NCBI RefSeq assembly: GCF_003023845.1
Contig: NZ_PYFT01000001.1
Coordinates: 1,302,001-1,366,000 of the forward strand
Source of the DNA: Adhaeribacter arboris
GTDB taxonomy: Bacteria; Bacteroidota; Bacteroidia; Cytophagales; Hymenobacteraceae
Reading direction: 5' to 3'
Length of the DNA: 64,000 nt
In this document: positions 1-10,672 of the stretch, in pieces
Layout of the letters: every line of letters starts with the position of its first letter
Position numbering within the stretch: the first letter of the stretch is position 1
The notes under the pieces: generated by a model
The model's input: the letters and a program-made list of their open reading frames with translations, nothing else
Database searches by the model: none
What the model was told of the DNA's origin: nothing
Translations under genes and position numbers: made by a program

Positions 1-676
1 CGTTTGTAGAGTCTTGTTTTTGTCCTGCGCGCAAGTAATTTAAAGCAAAAACATCTTCTTTTCTAGCAAAATAAATCTTTAATAATTGATTATAGGCTTC
101 AATTAAATCAGGGGAACGGCGAATAGCAGATTTAAAGTTGCGAATGGCTTCGGTGGTATCTCTTGTTTGAGCATAAGCTAAGCCCCGATAGAAATAAATA
201 TATTCGTTTTGGGGTATTTCTTCGGCGGCGTCGTTTAAATATTGCAAAGCCATTCCGTACTTTTTGCTAAAAAGATATAACTCGCCCAGGAGCACGTCTA
301 AATCGGTACTTCGGTAATTTAAATCTTCGGCGCGGGTAGCCGCCGTAAGGGCAGCAGGATAATTACCCGTTTTCCGTAGAATTTGAGCCTTCCGAAAATA
401 ATATTCTCCTTTTTCTTCGTCCTGGGCAATGGCTTGGTTAACATCTTTCAGAGCCGCTGCGTCGTTATTGGCCTCTACGTAAAATTGAGCCCGTTTAAAA
501 TAATGGGCTGCATTCTGAGGATCCCGCTTAATAGCAGCGCTGATTTCTTTCAACGTAAAAGCTGGGTCGTACTTCACTTGGCGGAGGTCAATCATTCTAT
601 CTTGGCTTTGTTCCGGAGAAGAACAGGATAAAAGTAGAAGACCGCAAATTAAGTAAAGAAGTTTCTGCTGTAACAT
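1..676 (-). CDS. TPR-repeat lipoprotein, 3' end cut by window edge
   Basis: Reading the minus strand from an ATG at 676 gives an open frame that runs off the window at base 1, about 225 residues. The N-terminus is a lipoprotein signal: a hydrophobic LLYLICGLLLLSC stretch with the lipobox cysteine near residue 18, followed by Ser-Ser. The rest is helical repeats of TPR type, with segments such as AAHYFKRAQFYVEANNDAAA, GEYYFRKAQILRKTGNYPAA and IYFYRGLAYAQTRDTTEAI, spaced about 34 residues apart. The protein is expected to be anchored in the periplasm or outer membrane and to act as a protein-interaction scaffold; no specific partner can be named. The C-terminus is not visible. The call as a TPR lipoprotein is firm, the function is unknown. 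Confidence 0.85.
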   Translation of the reverse strand, partial: MLQQKLLYLICGLLLLSCSSPEQSQDRMIDLRQVKYDPAFTLKEISAAIKRDPQNAAHYFKRAQFYVEANNDAAALKDVNQAIAQDEEKGEYYFRKAQILRKTGNYPAALTAATRAEDLNYRSTDLDVLLGELYLFSKKYGMALQYLNDAAEEIPQNEYIYFYRGLAYAQTRDTTEAIRNFKSAIRRSPDLIEAYNQLLKIYFARKEDVFALNYLRAGQKQDSTN

Positions 677-990
677 GCTGCCCCTTGAATCCATTGGTTA
701 TACCTGCAGCAAAATTATTAATTTTTAACGTTTATTAAGATACGTTTTCCTCGATATGTTGCTCCGAAATTAAATTAGGAAAGTAGTAAAACTATAATCA
801 CTAGCATCTTTAAAGGAGGTAAGAATAATGCTAGCTTTCATAGTAAGGCTTTTTGATTCTATTTTCTTTTAAAACTAAGTACTTTTAAACAGTTGGTTTT
901 AAATTGCAAGGACTTTTATTCTTCCTAAATAGTATTAATGTATAAAGCATTTAAGATTATAATGCTAAAGAACTCCATTTAAAGAATTAC
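677..990. other. Intergenic region with SD-preceded 14-codon ORF
   Basis: This gap lies between the start of the TPR lipoprotein gene and the end of the DUF5686 gene, both on the minus strand. It is AT-rich and holds no gene of normal size. On the plus strand TAAAGGAGGT (811-820) precedes an ATG at 828 by 7 bases and opens a 14-residue frame ending at 872. CTAGCAT (801-807) and ATGCTAG (828-834) form a 7-base inverted repeat that encloses the purine-rich site. Whether the micro-ORF is expressed cannot be told from sequence. Confidence 0.4.
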
Positions 991-3483
991 TTATAGCTTA
1001 AACTGTAAAGAAAATTTCAAACCAAATTTTTTAACATCCGGATTCTGCAGATAAGTTAACCGGTGAAAAGCATCAATCCGTAAAACTTTAAAAATATTCT
1101 CTACGGCGTAACCCGCTTCTATATAAGGCGTTTCATTTAAAGTTTTAACTGGTTCCTGCAGCGTACCGTTTAAACCAATGGGAGCAATTATATCTTGATT
1201 TTCTTTACCTAAGCGGCCATATAATACATTAGATGTTCCTACTACCCGCCATTTTAATTTTTTGATTAAGGGCAAGCGATTAAACAGCAAACCTTCAAAG
1301 TATTGTTCGTAATGTAAGGAGGCGTAGGTATCGCTAGCAAATTCAAAATAATTCATCAGATTAAATGTTTGGGCGTAATAAAATGGGGTTTCGTTGCCCA
1401 AATGCATTTCCAGTAAAGGATAAGGCACCGGAGAATAAATTTTACCTGCTTCAATCCGATACATGGCATTTCCTAAACGGCCCATTACAAAATCGTGTTT
1501 TACGCCTACGTCCATTCGCTGGTAATCAACCGTGGAACCAAATAATCCCTTTAAACCTAAGGTGTATTTAAAGGTAAATACCGGCCAATGATTTGCTGAT
1601 CCTAAACTTATCCGTTCGTTGTCGTTTTGTACAAATACCTCATTCTGAGCGTAGCGGGTGAAAAAAGTAATAGCCGAGCTGGAAAAATCCCGGGTTAAAA
1701 CTTTGGGTTGTTCACCTTCTTGTCGGTAATAAGCAAAATCATAGTCCGGTTTAAAAATGCGGTTACTCAAGGAAATTCGCTGCGTTAATCCCGGAAAAAT
1801 ATCCCTTTGCAAATAGCTGCTTGTTTGGGTCACGTAAAAAGGCCGCCTTAAATCGCCAAACCTAGAAAACCCCGTTAAGAAATAGCTATCCGCTAATTTT
1901 TCCGACATTAAACCAACCCGTTCAATGTCTTCGCGGCGCGTAAATCCAATTTCACTCCATTTTTTACGAGAAATTATGTAACGCCCGGAAGCTTCGTACT
2001 TAACTCTTTTATCCATTGTACCGTAGGCGGCAAAGCCGCTCAATTCCCATTTATTACTAAAATCGGCGTTGGTTTTACCCCCTATTTGAAATCGATTTCC
2101 TTCCACGTTGTTATTGGCGTAGAAGTAAGGATAGCGGCCAATACTAACCGGACCCGCTTTAAAGTAACCGGTTGTTAGTACGGTAACAATATCGGTGAAT
2201 CGTTTAATCCGGGGAGTGGCTTTAATAGAATCAATCAAAAAGTAAACCTGCTTCTCGGCGGTTGTCAAAGTATCGTGCCGATTTTGTTCCCAGAAACTTT
2301 CGGAATTACTATTTGCCTTTTGAGCTAAAATTATGGGTTGATCAAAGAAGTTAGACTTTTGCTCTTGATTGACCACAATGTTTTTGTAAGAAGTATTTAT
2401 TTTAGCAATAATTCCGGGCCGTGTCTCACTAATCCGAGCCAGGTTCATTACAATTTCCGTTTTAGAAGGTAACCAAGTTCCTCCATCGGCAGGTAAAGCT
2501 TCCTGTACTAAATGGATTTTTTCAACAAAATTGATATTAGCTGCTTTACTAACGATGACATCAATTTTACGCAAGGCAAAAACTGAATCAGCTATCCAAA
2601 TAATGCCGTTGAAAGCTAAATCCTGGGCGCGTTTTGGTTCTATTTTAATCTTGTAACACCGGGTTTTACCTATGTACACGCTATCGAGTAAATCATACTC
2701 ATAGGCACTTTTCCAGCCGTCGGCAATGGGACTAATAAAATTTTTCTTTAAAACACTTACCCAGTTTTGGTAAAAATTATAATCCTGGTATGAATTACCA
2801 ATTACTTGCGCCACTAAATTGCCATCCTGAATACCATAACCCGTCACTTTAGAGGCTTTTACAATTTCTTTGGTTTTACGTGGGTCGCGGTTATAGTAAA
2901 AATCAGAAACTGCCTCGGAAATAAAAAAAGGCAAAACTCTTTTTCCGTCTTCGCTCTGCATATACATTTGCGAATCTACTACCGCCGTAAGAGCCGACCG
3001 TAATCCAATTTTATTTTTTTTAGGACTTAGATTATCAATATCGAACTGCATTTTGGTGTATGCTTCGTACTGATAGGCCCTTAAGCGCCGTTTATCGTTG
3101 GTTTTCTTATGGTCAATTACTTGCCGCATAATGCGAAAAGCGGGATTTTCGCCGGGACGGATAACCACTTCCTGCAGATTTAAGGTACTGGCAATTAATT
3201 TAAAGTTAAGTTCCTGAATGGCTAATCCTCGTTTAAGAGCCTTAGATTGGGTACGATAACCAACAAAAGATACTGTTAAAGAATCCGGAAGTTTAGTAAG
3301 TTTGATATTAAAAGCACCTTTTTCGTCGGTGGTAGTACCCATGTTGGTGTTTTTGATATAGACGTTCACGAAGGGCAAAATTTCACCAGTAGTACCATCG
3401 GTTACTTTCCCAAAAATCCGATTTTGAGCCCGAACCGTTAGTACTGCGAAGCAAAGGATGGATATAATCAGAAACTTATACAA
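991..3483 (-). CDS. DUF5686 / carboxypeptidase-regulatory-like outer membrane protein
   Basis: The 830-residue product starts with a signal peptide (residues 1-19, ending VRA-Q). It continues with a carboxypeptidase-D-type regulatory beta-sandwich (about 20-105: GKVTDGTTGEILPFVNVYIK, then GTTTDEKGAFNIKL and SFVGYRTQS), then a long DUF5686 region to the end. The C-terminus finishes with alternating hydrophobic strands and a terminal FSLQFKL, as in outer-membrane barrels, so an outer-membrane location is inferred. The family is typical of Bacteroidota and its substrate is unknown. The start is a TTG at 3483: an in-frame TGA sits two codons upstream and no ATG occurs before residue 48, so TTG is the only start that keeps the signal peptide. 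The gene is separated from the upstream operon by a terminator and about 170 bp, so it is probably transcribed alone. Confidence 0.88.
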   Translation of the reverse strand: MYKFLIISILCFAVLTVRAQNRIFGKVTDGTTGEILPFVNVYIKNTNMGTTTDEKGAFNIKLTKLPDSLTVSFVGYRTQSKALKRGLAIQELNFKLIASTLNLQEVVIRPGENPAFRIMRQVIDHKKTNDKRRLRAYQYEAYTKMQFDIDNLSPKKNKIGLRSALTAVVDSQMYMQSEDGKRVLPFFISEAVSDFYYNRDPRKTKEIVKASKVTGYGIQDGNLVAQVIGNSYQDYNFYQNWVSVLKKNFISPIADGWKSAYEYDLLDSVYIGKTRCYKIKIEPKRAQDLAFNGIIWIADSVFALRKIDVIVSKAANINFVEKIHLVQEALPADGGTWLPSKTEIVMNLARISETRPGIIAKINTSYKNIVVNQEQKSNFFDQPIILAQKANSNSESFWEQNRHDTLTTAEKQVYFLIDSIKATPRIKRFTDIVTVLTTGYFKAGPVSIGRYPYFYANNNVEGNRFQIGGKTNADFSNKWELSGFAAYGTMDKRVKYEASGRYIISRKKWSEIGFTRREDIERVGLMSEKLADSYFLTGFSRFGDLRRPFYVTQTSSYLQRDIFPGLTQRISLSNRIFKPDYDFAYYRQEGEQPKVLTRDFSSSAITFFTRYAQNEVFVQNDNERISLGSANHWPVFTFKYTLGLKGLFGSTVDYQRMDVGVKHDFVMGRLGNAMYRIEAGKIYSPVPYPLLEMHLGNETPFYYAQTFNLMNYFEFASDTYASLHYEQYFEGLLFNRLPLIKKLKWRVVGTSNVLYGRLGKENQDIIAPIGLNGTLQEPVKTLNETPYIEAGYAVENIFKVLRIDAFHRLTYLQNPDVKKFGLKFSLQFKL

Positions 3484-3650
3484 AACTCAAAGAATTTGAA
3501 GGCAAAATTAAATTCAAATATTTAAAATAACCTTATACTAGTTTATAAGTTTTCAACAAATCAGTAAATTTATTCACATGTTTATAAATAATTGGAATAT
3601 AAGGATGAATATAACTAAAAATAACCATAACAATGGGTAAATTTCAACAT

Positions 3651-3675
3651 AAAAAAAGCCGGTTTAATACCGGCT
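3651..3675 (-). terminator. Rho-independent terminator of parE-parC-TPR operon
   Basis: On the minus strand AGCCGGT (3675-3669) and ACCGGCT (3663-3657) form a 7-bp stem with a five-base loop, followed by a run of T (3656-3651). It lies 27 bases past the stop of the TPR gene and closes the operon. Confidence 0.85.
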
Positions 3676-3701
3676 TCTGTATGTCAATAAACTTTTATTC
3701 A

Positions 3702-4481
3702 TTAACTTGGGCTTAGGTCATTTAGCATGACTTTGCAGCGTCGGCTAAGTTCTAAATCATCAGAGGTAACGGGTTGCACTTGCAGGGCATTTTGTAAAAT
3801 AGCAATACTCTGATCAATTTCTTTCATTTCGCGGTACACTATCGCTAAATCATAATAGTAGTTCAGGTTCTTACCATCTAGCTTTATTGCTTTTTGAAAG
3901 CAGTTAACCGCTTGGAGATTGCTGGCTTCCGACTTAGTACAGCCTTTAACTAATTTAGAAATGGTACATTCAAACACATTCATGTTCGCAACTTTGTAAT
4001 GCCAACGGCCTAATAATTGCCATGCGCTGGCATAATTGGGGTTAGCTGCCAAAGCTTTGTCTAAATGCGATTTGATTTCTTTAAGGTTACTAATTCGCGC
4101 CTTTGTACCCGATACAAAAGATAAATTGGCAATAGCCAAGGCCATTACGTAATTAGATTCCGCACCTTGTTTTTTAATTTTTAAAGCTTTTTCCGCAAAG
4201 TCCTTCGCTAAAATAAAATGTTCTCCTTTTTGTAATTCATCGGCATAGCGTAAACCAATCCGGGAATGCAATAAGCTAATTTTATAAAGTGCTTCGTAAT
4301 GTTCGGGATTAACTACTAAAACTTCTTCAAATTTTTGAAGTGCTTCGGCGTCTTTGTATTCACCTAATAGCTGATTAGCTTCCCGGACAAGTTCATCAGA
4401 GGTGTTGTTAGAGAAGGCCCGGAAGCAAATACACAGCAACACGAGCCACACCCCAATAGATTTGTTCCAGACCTTTATCAT
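3702..4481 (-). CDS. TPR-repeat exported protein
   Basis: A 259-residue protein with an N-terminal signal-like segment (IGVWLVLLCICFRAFS) followed by TPR helices: DAEALQKFEEVLVVNPEHYE, LDKALAANPNYASAWQLLG, CFQKAIKLDGKNLNYYYDLA and SIAILQNALQVQP. The central spacing, with a WQLLGRWHYKVANMN stretch, is reminiscent of the regulator-of-microtubule-dynamics-like TPR proteins found in Bacteroidota. The name is only a fold resemblance, and a role as a periplasmic scaffold is inferred. It starts 19 bases after the parC stop and ends just before a terminator, so it is the last gene of the parE-parC operon. A function linked to topoisomerase IV is not implied by the sequence itself. Confidence 0.8.
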   Translation of the reverse strand: MIKVWNKSIGVWLVLLCICFRAFSNNTSDELVREANQLLGEYKDAEALQKFEEVLVVNPEHYEALYKISLLHSRIGLRYADELQKGEHFILAKDFAEKALKIKKQGAESNYVMALAIANLSFVSGTKARISNLKEIKSHLDKALAANPNYASAWQLLGRWHYKVANMNVFECTISKLVKGCTKSEASNLQAVNCFQKAIKLDGKNLNYYYDLAIVYREMKEIDQSIAILQNALQVQPVTSDDLELSRRCKVMLNDLSPS

Positions 4482-4500
4482 ACTAGTAACTTTTATATAC

Positions 4501-7239
4501 TTAAAATAAATTTAACTGTCGCTTCTTCGGTTTTACATCCAAAGTTGTATTATTTTGTTCTACGGAATCTATCAGAATCAGTTTGTCAGTATTTTTAGAT
4601 TCACTTGGTACTTCTATCTGGTTATCAGACAAAGCAGTAACTCCCACGGCAGGTTTCACTAAACGTCGTGAGGCCAAATCTTTAACGGGTTTGGCGATAA
4701 CTTCTTCTGAAACAGGTTTGATTAAGTTTATTCCGAATATTTTGAAGTAATTTAATTTATTACCGGTAGCTTTCCAACCTTTTACGTCGATAAATTCACT
4801 TAATAATATATTTTCCGTTTCTTTTTCCGATTTTTTATCCCGTTGAAGTTTAATTTCAATTTGGGGTTCCGGCTGCGTAGAAACAACTAACAACTTAGAA
4901 CCTTTATTTTCGGAGATAAAAATAAACCGCTTGCCAATAGTGGAAGTCTCAATCTTAAACCGTTTCACATAAGTATTCTTATTTTCGCCATCAAAATGAA
5001 CGGCTGAGATTACCCCTTCCGGATCAAACTTTTGAATTATTTCTATATTGGCCACATCGTAATGATTGGTCAGCTCAAACGAAGTTTGTTCATACGAACC
5101 ATCTTTGTATACGACCAGAATGGTATCATCGGTATTAAAGGACCCAAGGTAACGGCCGCGCGATTCAGTATTTAAACGACCAATTACTTCATCGTAATAT
5201 ATTTCGCGCCCGCCCAAGGTAGACTCACCGCGGCTTTTTTGCATAATTTTTTTCACCGGGTACTTGGTCACCATATTTCCCATCGAACCTTTGCCTTTAA
5301 TCATTAACTCGGCAAAGTCAAAATCAAACGTTTTTACCCGGGCCGTGGAGGCAGGCGTTAAGGTTATGTTCACTACCTCCGATTCGCTATTAGGATTGGC
5401 GGTTAAATAATGAACTTTAGTGCCTTTATTTCCTTTGGTTAAATCATATTCCTTATCGCGGGTAATACCGTTTACCGAAAAACGTTTGGCATACGAAATT
5501 CCGGAGGAGCCATCTACGTAAATCATGTTGTACACCATGTGTTCATCATTTTTGTTATAGATACCCGCATAAATAATATCCTTGCCTACAAAAGTTTTCT
5601 CGGCAATTTTAATTACCCGGAACTTACCGTCTTTGGTAATCGCAATAACATCATCCATATCCGAACAATCCGTTATGAATTCGGAGTTTTCATCTTTTTT
5701 CAGATTATAACCCACAAAGCCATCTACCCGGTTTACATACAACTTTTGGTTAGCAATGGCTACTTTCTGAGCCGTTATAACATCGAAAGTGCGAATCTGC
5801 GTTTTGCGGTCGCGGCCAGTGCCATACTTCTTCAGTAGATTCTCGAAGTAAGCAATAGAGAAGCGGATGATGTTTGCTAAGTTATCAGCGGTTTCCGCCA
5901 TCTCTTCTTCCAGTTTCTTGATATATTCATCCGCTTTGAAAGAATCGAATTTAGAAATCCGTTTAATTTTTATTTCCGTCAGACGAAGAATATCCTCGGT
6001 CATAACTTCGCGGCGCAATAGTTTCTTGAAAGGTTTTAGTCCTTTGTCGATGGCTTCCAGAACCGCTTCCCAGGTTTCACATTCTTCTATCTTGCGGTAA
6101 ATGCGGTTTTCGATGAATATTTTTTCTAGCGACGACATGTGCCATTTGTAGTCCAGCTCAGCCATCTTAATTTCGAGTTCGAGCTGCAATAAATCTACCG
6201 TTTTCTGGGTAGAAATTTTCAGAACTTCGTCTACGGTTAAAAAGTGAGGTTTATCCTCAATAATTACGCAGGTATTCGGCGACATGGAAACTTCGCAATC
6301 CGTGAAAGCATACAGCGCATCAATGGTTAAGTCGGGTGATACACCGGGTGGCAGTTGCACGTGTATTTCTACGTTAGCCGCGGTATTATCAATTACCTTC
6401 TTAATTTTGATTTTATTATTCTCACTCGCCTTTACGATGGATTCCATCAAAGCAGTAGTCGTCGTTCCGTAAGGGACATCGCGAATAATGAGCAAGGTTT
6501 TATCTACCTTCTCGATCGTGGCGCGAATACGAATCCGGCTGCCCCGGGCACCTCCTTTGTAGTCGGTTACATCAATCATCCCGGCCGTCGGGAAGTCCGG
6601 AAAAAGCTGCGTTGGCTTTTTCTTCAGCACGTCAATGGAAGCCTTAATCAGCTCCTTAAAGTTGTGCGGCATTATCTTGGTAGACAAACCTACCGCAATA
6701 CCTTCTACCCCTTGCGCCAACAACAGCGGGAATTTAACCGGCAAGGTTACTGGTTCATTTTTCCGGCCATCGTAAGATGCCTGCCAAACGGTAGTATCCG
6801 GATTATAAACAACATCTAAAGCAAATTTAGATAAACGGGCTTCAATGTAACGGGCAGCGGCGGCACTGTCGCCGGTACGTACATCGCCCCAGTTACCTTG
6901 CGTTTCTATTAATAAATCTTTCTGGCCCAGATTTACAATAGCATCGCCAATAGAAGCATCGCCGTGCGGGTGATACTGCATGGTTTGCCCGATAACATTA
7001 GCCACTTTGTTAAAGCGGCCGTCATCCATCTCTTTCATGGCGTGCAGGATGCGGCGCTGCACGGGTTTTAAGCCGTCTTCAATGGCTGGTACCGCCCGCT
7101 CCAGAATTACGTAAGAAGCGTAATCCAGGAACCAGTTTTGGTACATACCATCCACGGCGGTAATTTCGTGGATCTTCTCCTCACCAGCAAACGGTTCTGC
7201 TCCGTTTAACAGGTTATCGTTTTCTGTATCGTTAAGCAT
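4501..7239 (-). CDS. parC: DNA topoisomerase IV subunit A (ParC/GyrA family)
   Basis: The 912-residue protein is the breakage-reunion subunit of a type IIA topoisomerase, which cuts and reseals both strands and decatenates replicated chromosomes together with ParE. The winged-helix region has [20 protein letters not shown] (56-75), and the catalytic tyrosine is Tyr131 in [11 protein letters not shown]. The quinolone-determining segment reads [11 protein letters not shown]: the residue equivalent to E. coli ParC Ser80 is Ala95, and Glu84 corresponds to Asp99. The C-terminal half carries the beta-pinwheel blades, then a charged tail ending KKRQLNLF. The gene overlaps parE by 8 bases (ATGCTTAA), which argues for translational coupling. 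Assignment to ParC rather than GyrA rests on this pairing with ParE and on the tail. Confidence 0.93.
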   Translation of the reverse strand: MLNDTENDNLLNGAEPFAGEEKIHEITAVDGMYQNWFLDYASYVILERAVPAIEDGLKPVQRRILHAMKEMDDGRFNKVANVIGQTMQYHPHGDASIGDAIVNLGQKDLLIETQGNWGDVRTGDSAAAARYIEARLSKFALDVVYNPDTTVWQASYDGRKNEPVTLPVKFPLLLAQGVEGIAVGLSTKIMPHNFKELIKASIDVLKKKPTQLFPDFPTAGMIDVTDYKGGARGSRIRIRATIEKVDKTLLIIRDVPYGTTTTALMESIVKASENNKIKIKKVIDNTAANVEIHVQLPPGVSPDLTIDALYAFTDCEVSMSPNTCVIIEDKPHFLTVDEVLKISTQKTVDLLQLELEIKMAELDYKWHMSSLEKIFIENRIYRKIEECETWEAVLEAIDKGLKPFKKLLRREVMTEDILRLTEIKIKRISKFDSFKADEYIKKLEEEMAETADNLANIIRFSIAYFENLLKKYGTGRDRKTQIRTFDVITAQKVAIANQKLYVNRVDGFVGYNLKKDENSEFITDCSDMDDVIAITKDGKFRVIKIAEKTFVGKDIIYAGIYNKNDEHMVYNMIYVDGSSGISYAKRFSVNGITRDKEYDLTKGNKGTKVHYLTANPNSESEVVNITLTPASTARVKTFDFDFAELMIKGKGSMGNMVTKYPVKKIMQKSRGESTLGGREIYYDEVIGRLNTESRGRYLGSFNTDDTILVVYKDGSYEQTSFELTNHYDVANIEIIQKFDPEGVISAVHFDGENKNTYVKRFKIETSTIGKRFIFISENKGSKLLVVSTQPEPQIEIKLQRDKKSEKETENILLSEFIDVKGWKATGNKLNYFKIFGINLIKPVSEEVIAKPVKDLASRRLVKPAVGVTALSDNQIEVPSESKNTDKLILIDSVEQNNTTLDVKPKKRQLNLF

Positions 7240-9106
7240 AAACTTCCTCTTCTACGTCCTCAACAATGTCTTTTTCCACTTTGAGGTTATCAATAATAAA
7301 ATTCTGGCGCTCCGGCGTGTTCTTACCCATGAAATAACTTAGTATTTTCTGAATGGAAGTTTCGGTATTTAAAATAACCGGTTCTAACCGAATATTATCG
7401 CCGATAAATCTTCCAAACTCGTCCGGTGAAATTTCACCTAAGCCTTTGAAGCGGGTAATTTCCGGGTTCTTGCCTAGCTTCTTCATGGCAGCCTGCTTTT
7501 CTTCTTCATTATAGCAATAAATGGTTTCTTTCTTATTGCGCACCCGGAACAAAGGCGTTTCCAGGATATATAAGTGGCCGTTCTTTACTAAATCAGGGAA
7601 GAACTGCAAAAAGAACGTTAGCAACAACAAGCGAATGTGCATACCATCTACGTCGGCATCCGTAGCAATAACTACCCGGTTGTAACGCAAATCTTCCAGG
7701 CTTTCTTCAATATTTAAGGCGTGTTGCAGGAGATTAAATTCTTCGTTTTCGTATACCACCTTTTTCTTTAAGCCGTAGCAGTTTAAAGGCTTCCCGCGTA
7801 AGCTGAATACCGCTTCCGTATCAACGTTACGAGATTTAGTAATAGACCCACTAGCCGAGTCACCCTCCGTAATAAACAAGGTAGAAAGCAGGTGCTTTTC
7901 GTTTTGCTCATCGGTAAAATGCACCCGGCAATCGCGCAGTTTCCGGTTATGCAAATTGGCTTTCTTGGCACGTTGGTTGGCTAATTTTTTAATCCCAGCC
8001 ATATCCTTGCGCTCGCGTTCGCTTTGCTCAATCCGGCGCTTCATGGCATCCCACACCTCTTTATTTTGCCGGAGATAATTATCTAAATGCTCTTTAACAA
8101 AATCATTGATGTAATTACGAACAGACGGACTATCGGGTCCCATTAGAATAGAACCTAATTTGGTTTTGGTTTGCGACTCAAAAACGGGCTCCTGCACCCG
8201 AATACTTATTGCTGCAATAATGGAAGCTCGAACATCAGAAGCTTCGTATTCCTTTTTATCAAATTCTTTAATTGTTTTAGCAATTGCTTCCCGAAAAGCA
8301 GCCAGGTGGGTACCTCCCTGAGTAGTGTATTGACCATTCACAAATGAGTAATATTCTTCGCCGTATTCATTACCATGAGATAAAGCAATCTCAATATCTT
8401 CGCCTTTCAGGTGAATAATGGGGTAGCACAGAGCTTCTACATCCGTTTTATGGGATAATAAATCTTTTAAACCGTGCTCGGAATAAAATTTCTGACCGTT
8501 GAAGTTAATGGTTAAACCAGCGTTCAGGTACACGTAATTCCGGATCTGATTTTCCAAATATTCCGGAATAAATCTATAATTTTTAAAAATGGTATCGTCG
8601 GGCACAAAGGTGATTAAGGTACCGTTCCGTTGGGTGGATTCTATCACGGGATGATCATGCAACAACTCTCCCCGCTCGAACTCAGCCGTTTTAATTTGGC
8701 CATCACGAATAGATTGTACTTTAAAATAGCTGGCTAAAGCGTTGGTAGCTTTGGTACCTACTCCGTTCAATCCGACTGATTTCTGAAAAGCTTTGCTATC
8801 GTACTTACCACCGGTATTTATTTTACTCACGCAGTCGATTACTTTACCTAAAGGAATACCCCGGCCGTAATCGCGCACCTGCACCTTATGGTCCGTAATT
8901 TTTATTTCGATGGTTTTACCGTTGCCCATCACGTATTCGTCGATGGAATTATCAATAATTTCTTTTACCAGAATGTAAATACCATCATCCTGCGAAGAAC
9001 CATCCCCTAGTTTACCAATGTACATACCCGGCCGTAGCCGAATGTGTTCCCGCCAATCTAAGGAGCGGATACTATCTTCGGTGTAATTATTTGTTACTTC
9101 TGCCAT
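7232..9106 (-). CDS. parE: DNA topoisomerase IV subunit B (ParE)
   Basis: The ATPase subunit of topoisomerase IV, 624 residues, close to normal ParE length. The GHKL ATPase domain comes first, with catalytic Glu49 and Asn53 in [11 protein letters not shown], the DYGRGIP motif at 79-85 and the ATP-lid GLNGVGTKA at 112-120. The TOPRIM domain carries [11 protein letters not shown] (metal-binding Glu near 414) and [10 protein letters not shown] near 486. The C-terminal part, [15 protein letters not shown], is the usual ParE/GyrB end, and the large insertion of proteobacterial GyrB is absent. It is the first gene of the operon parE-parC-TPR. About 320 bp of AT-rich DNA upstream separates it from a divergent permease gene and must hold the promoter. 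Confidence 0.95.
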   Translation of the reverse strand: MAEVTNNYTEDSIRSLDWREHIRLRPGMYIGKLGDGSSQDDGIYILVKEIIDNSIDEYVMGNGKTIEIKITDHKVQVRDYGRGIPLGKVIDCVSKINTGGKYDSKAFQKSVGLNGVGTKATNALASYFKVQSIRDGQIKTAEFERGELLHDHPVIESTQRNGTLITFVPDDTIFKNYRFIPEYLENQIRNYVYLNAGLTINFNGQKFYSEHGLKDLLSHKTDVEALCYPIIHLKGEDIEIALSHGNEYGEEYYSFVNGQYTTQGGTHLAAFREAIAKTIKEFDKKEYEASDVRASIIAAISIRVQEPVFESQTKTKLGSILMGPDSPSVRNYINDFVKEHLDNYLRQNKEVWDAMKRRIEQSERERKDMAGIKKLANQRAKKANLHNRKLRDCRVHFTDEQNEKHLLSTLFITEGDSASGSITKSRNVDTEAVFSLRGKPLNCYGLKKKVVYENEEFNLLQHALNIEESLEDLRYNRVVIATDADVDGMHIRLLLLTFFLQFFPDLVKNGHLYILETPLFRVRNKKETIYCYNEEEKQAAMKKLGKNPEITRFKGLGEISPDEFGRFIGDNIRLEPVILNTETSIQKILSYFMGKNTPERQNFIIDNLKVEKDIVEDVEEEVYA

Positions 9107-9424
9107 TCTTTCGGAAAAGAGTAAATTTTATAGAAAATTTTAAGTTAAAAGTATTGAAAAAAAGTATAACCCCGAAAAGCAGACACGTATAAGGCCTGTG
9201 GGTTATTAGAAAAACAATGCTAATTATATTGGCATTCTTAGATCAATGCTACATGTTGTACACTGCCCTTGATTAACTAAAACAAAGCTCAAGAGGTTCA
9301 ATAAAACCTGGTAATTTCGTCTTGAGACTTCTTTTATTTAGCTATTGTAAAACTATTCAGTTGTTGAAATTAGCTAATTTTTCTGGAATTTACTATTTAT
9401 TTATGCTAAAATTTTTACTAAATA
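9107..9424. other. Divergent intergenic region parE / AI-2E permease
   Basis: An AT-rich 318-bp gap between two divergently transcribed genes, expected to contain both promoters. I saw no reading frame, strong hairpin or convincing TAnnTTTG element that I could place with confidence. Confidence 0.5.
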
Positions 9425-10572
9425 ATGGAAATTAATCTACCTAAATACTTTAAATACACCATTATCTTATTAGGATTAGTATTGCTCATCTGGTTTCTGC
9501 AAACCTTTAAATCCATACTAGTACCTATTTGCTTTGCCAGTTTGTTTGCCTTATTGTTGGTTCCTCTCTGCCAACGTTTGGAAAAGTGGCGTGTACCCCG
9601 GCCTTTGGCAATCTTAATTTGTATTGTGGTGGTAATTGCTTGTTTGGGTGGTCTTATATGGCTTTTATCGGCGCAATTAATCAGTTTTATACAAGAGTTA
9701 AATACCCTGTCGGATAAGGTAAACGAATATATTCAGAAAATTCAAGTATTTCTGCTCCAAAATTTTGGTATAAAACCCACCAACGGACGGGAGTTCATCA
9801 CTAAAAACATCGGGACGCTGCAGCAAACCGGCACCACCATTTTAAGCGGAACTTTATCTTTAACCACCGGCGCCTTAAGCGTACTCACCATTATTCCCAT
9901 TTACATTTTTTCATGCTTTATTACCGCGATCATTTCCGGCGGTTCCTGTTTAAATTTATAACCCGCGATAAACGCTCCACTTTAGTTACTACTATTGATA
10001 ACATCCAGAAAGTAGTGGAAAGTTATATTTCCGGGTTAATAATAGTTATTGTAATTGTAGCCGTGTTAAACATGACCGGATTAATGATTATGGGCGTTCC
10101 GTATGCCGTATTCTTCGGAATTTTTGCTTCGGTGCTTACTATTATACCCTACATTGGTATTTTAATTGGCGCGGCGCTGCCCGCTTTATACACCCTGGTA
10201 CAAACGGGCTCGCTGGTAGATGCTATTTTTGTAATTGGTATTTTCGCGTTTGTGCAGTTTCTGGAAGGAAATTTTATTACGCCCAATATTACTGGTTCTA
10301 AGGTAAGCATTAATCCTTTTGCGGCTGTACTTGCTTTAATAATCGGGGGTGAAATCTGGGGCGCGGCCGGTATGATTTTATCCATTCCCATCATAGCCAT
10401 TCTTAAAGTATTGTTCGATGCGTATGAACCTTTAGAACCTTTTGGTTTCTTGTTAGGCGATATTAACAGCAACTCCGACCAACCGAATGTATTTTCGAAA
10501 CTATCTAACCGGGTACGGACTCTTCTGAACCTGAAAAAAGAAAAAGAAGAACAAGATAAAGTTTCTAAGTAA
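9425..10572 (+). pseudogene. AI-2E family transporter, split by a one-base frameshift
   Basis: Two adjacent frames (9425-9961 and one continuing to 10572) together make one AI-2E/PerM-family permease of about 382 residues. The first half has IILLGLVLLIWFLQTFKSIL and PRPLAILICIVVVIACLGGL membrane segments. The second has GVPYAVFFGIFASVLTIIPY, the family motif FVQFLEGNFITPNITGSKV and GGEIWGAAGMILSIP. Continuity breaks at the T-run 9906-9911: adding one T restores IPIYIFFMLYYRDHFR across the junction. Family members export small molecules or ions; AI-2 transport should not be assumed. The missing T in a six-base homopolymer is either a sequencing error or a recent inactivation. The intact sequence on both sides favours error or a very young mutation. 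Confidence 0.85.
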
Positions 10573-10672
10573 TAAAGTAAGTTGCCTTGATTTTAAAACT
10601 TAAAAAGTTATAAAACAGTATAGGTTAATAGTTTAAATTCTGATTATAACCTTTATCTTATTTGAAAAAACT

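Noticed and set aside
6355-6819. 154-codon plus-strand frame inside parC
   Set aside because: It lies wholly within the well-conserved parC gene on the other strand and has no recognisable domain.
6920-6990. Ala95 in ParC at the position equivalent to E. coli Ser80 as a resistance mutation
   Set aside because: As far as I recall, Bacteroidota ParC proteins naturally differ at this position, so a resistance claim cannot be made from this sequence alone.
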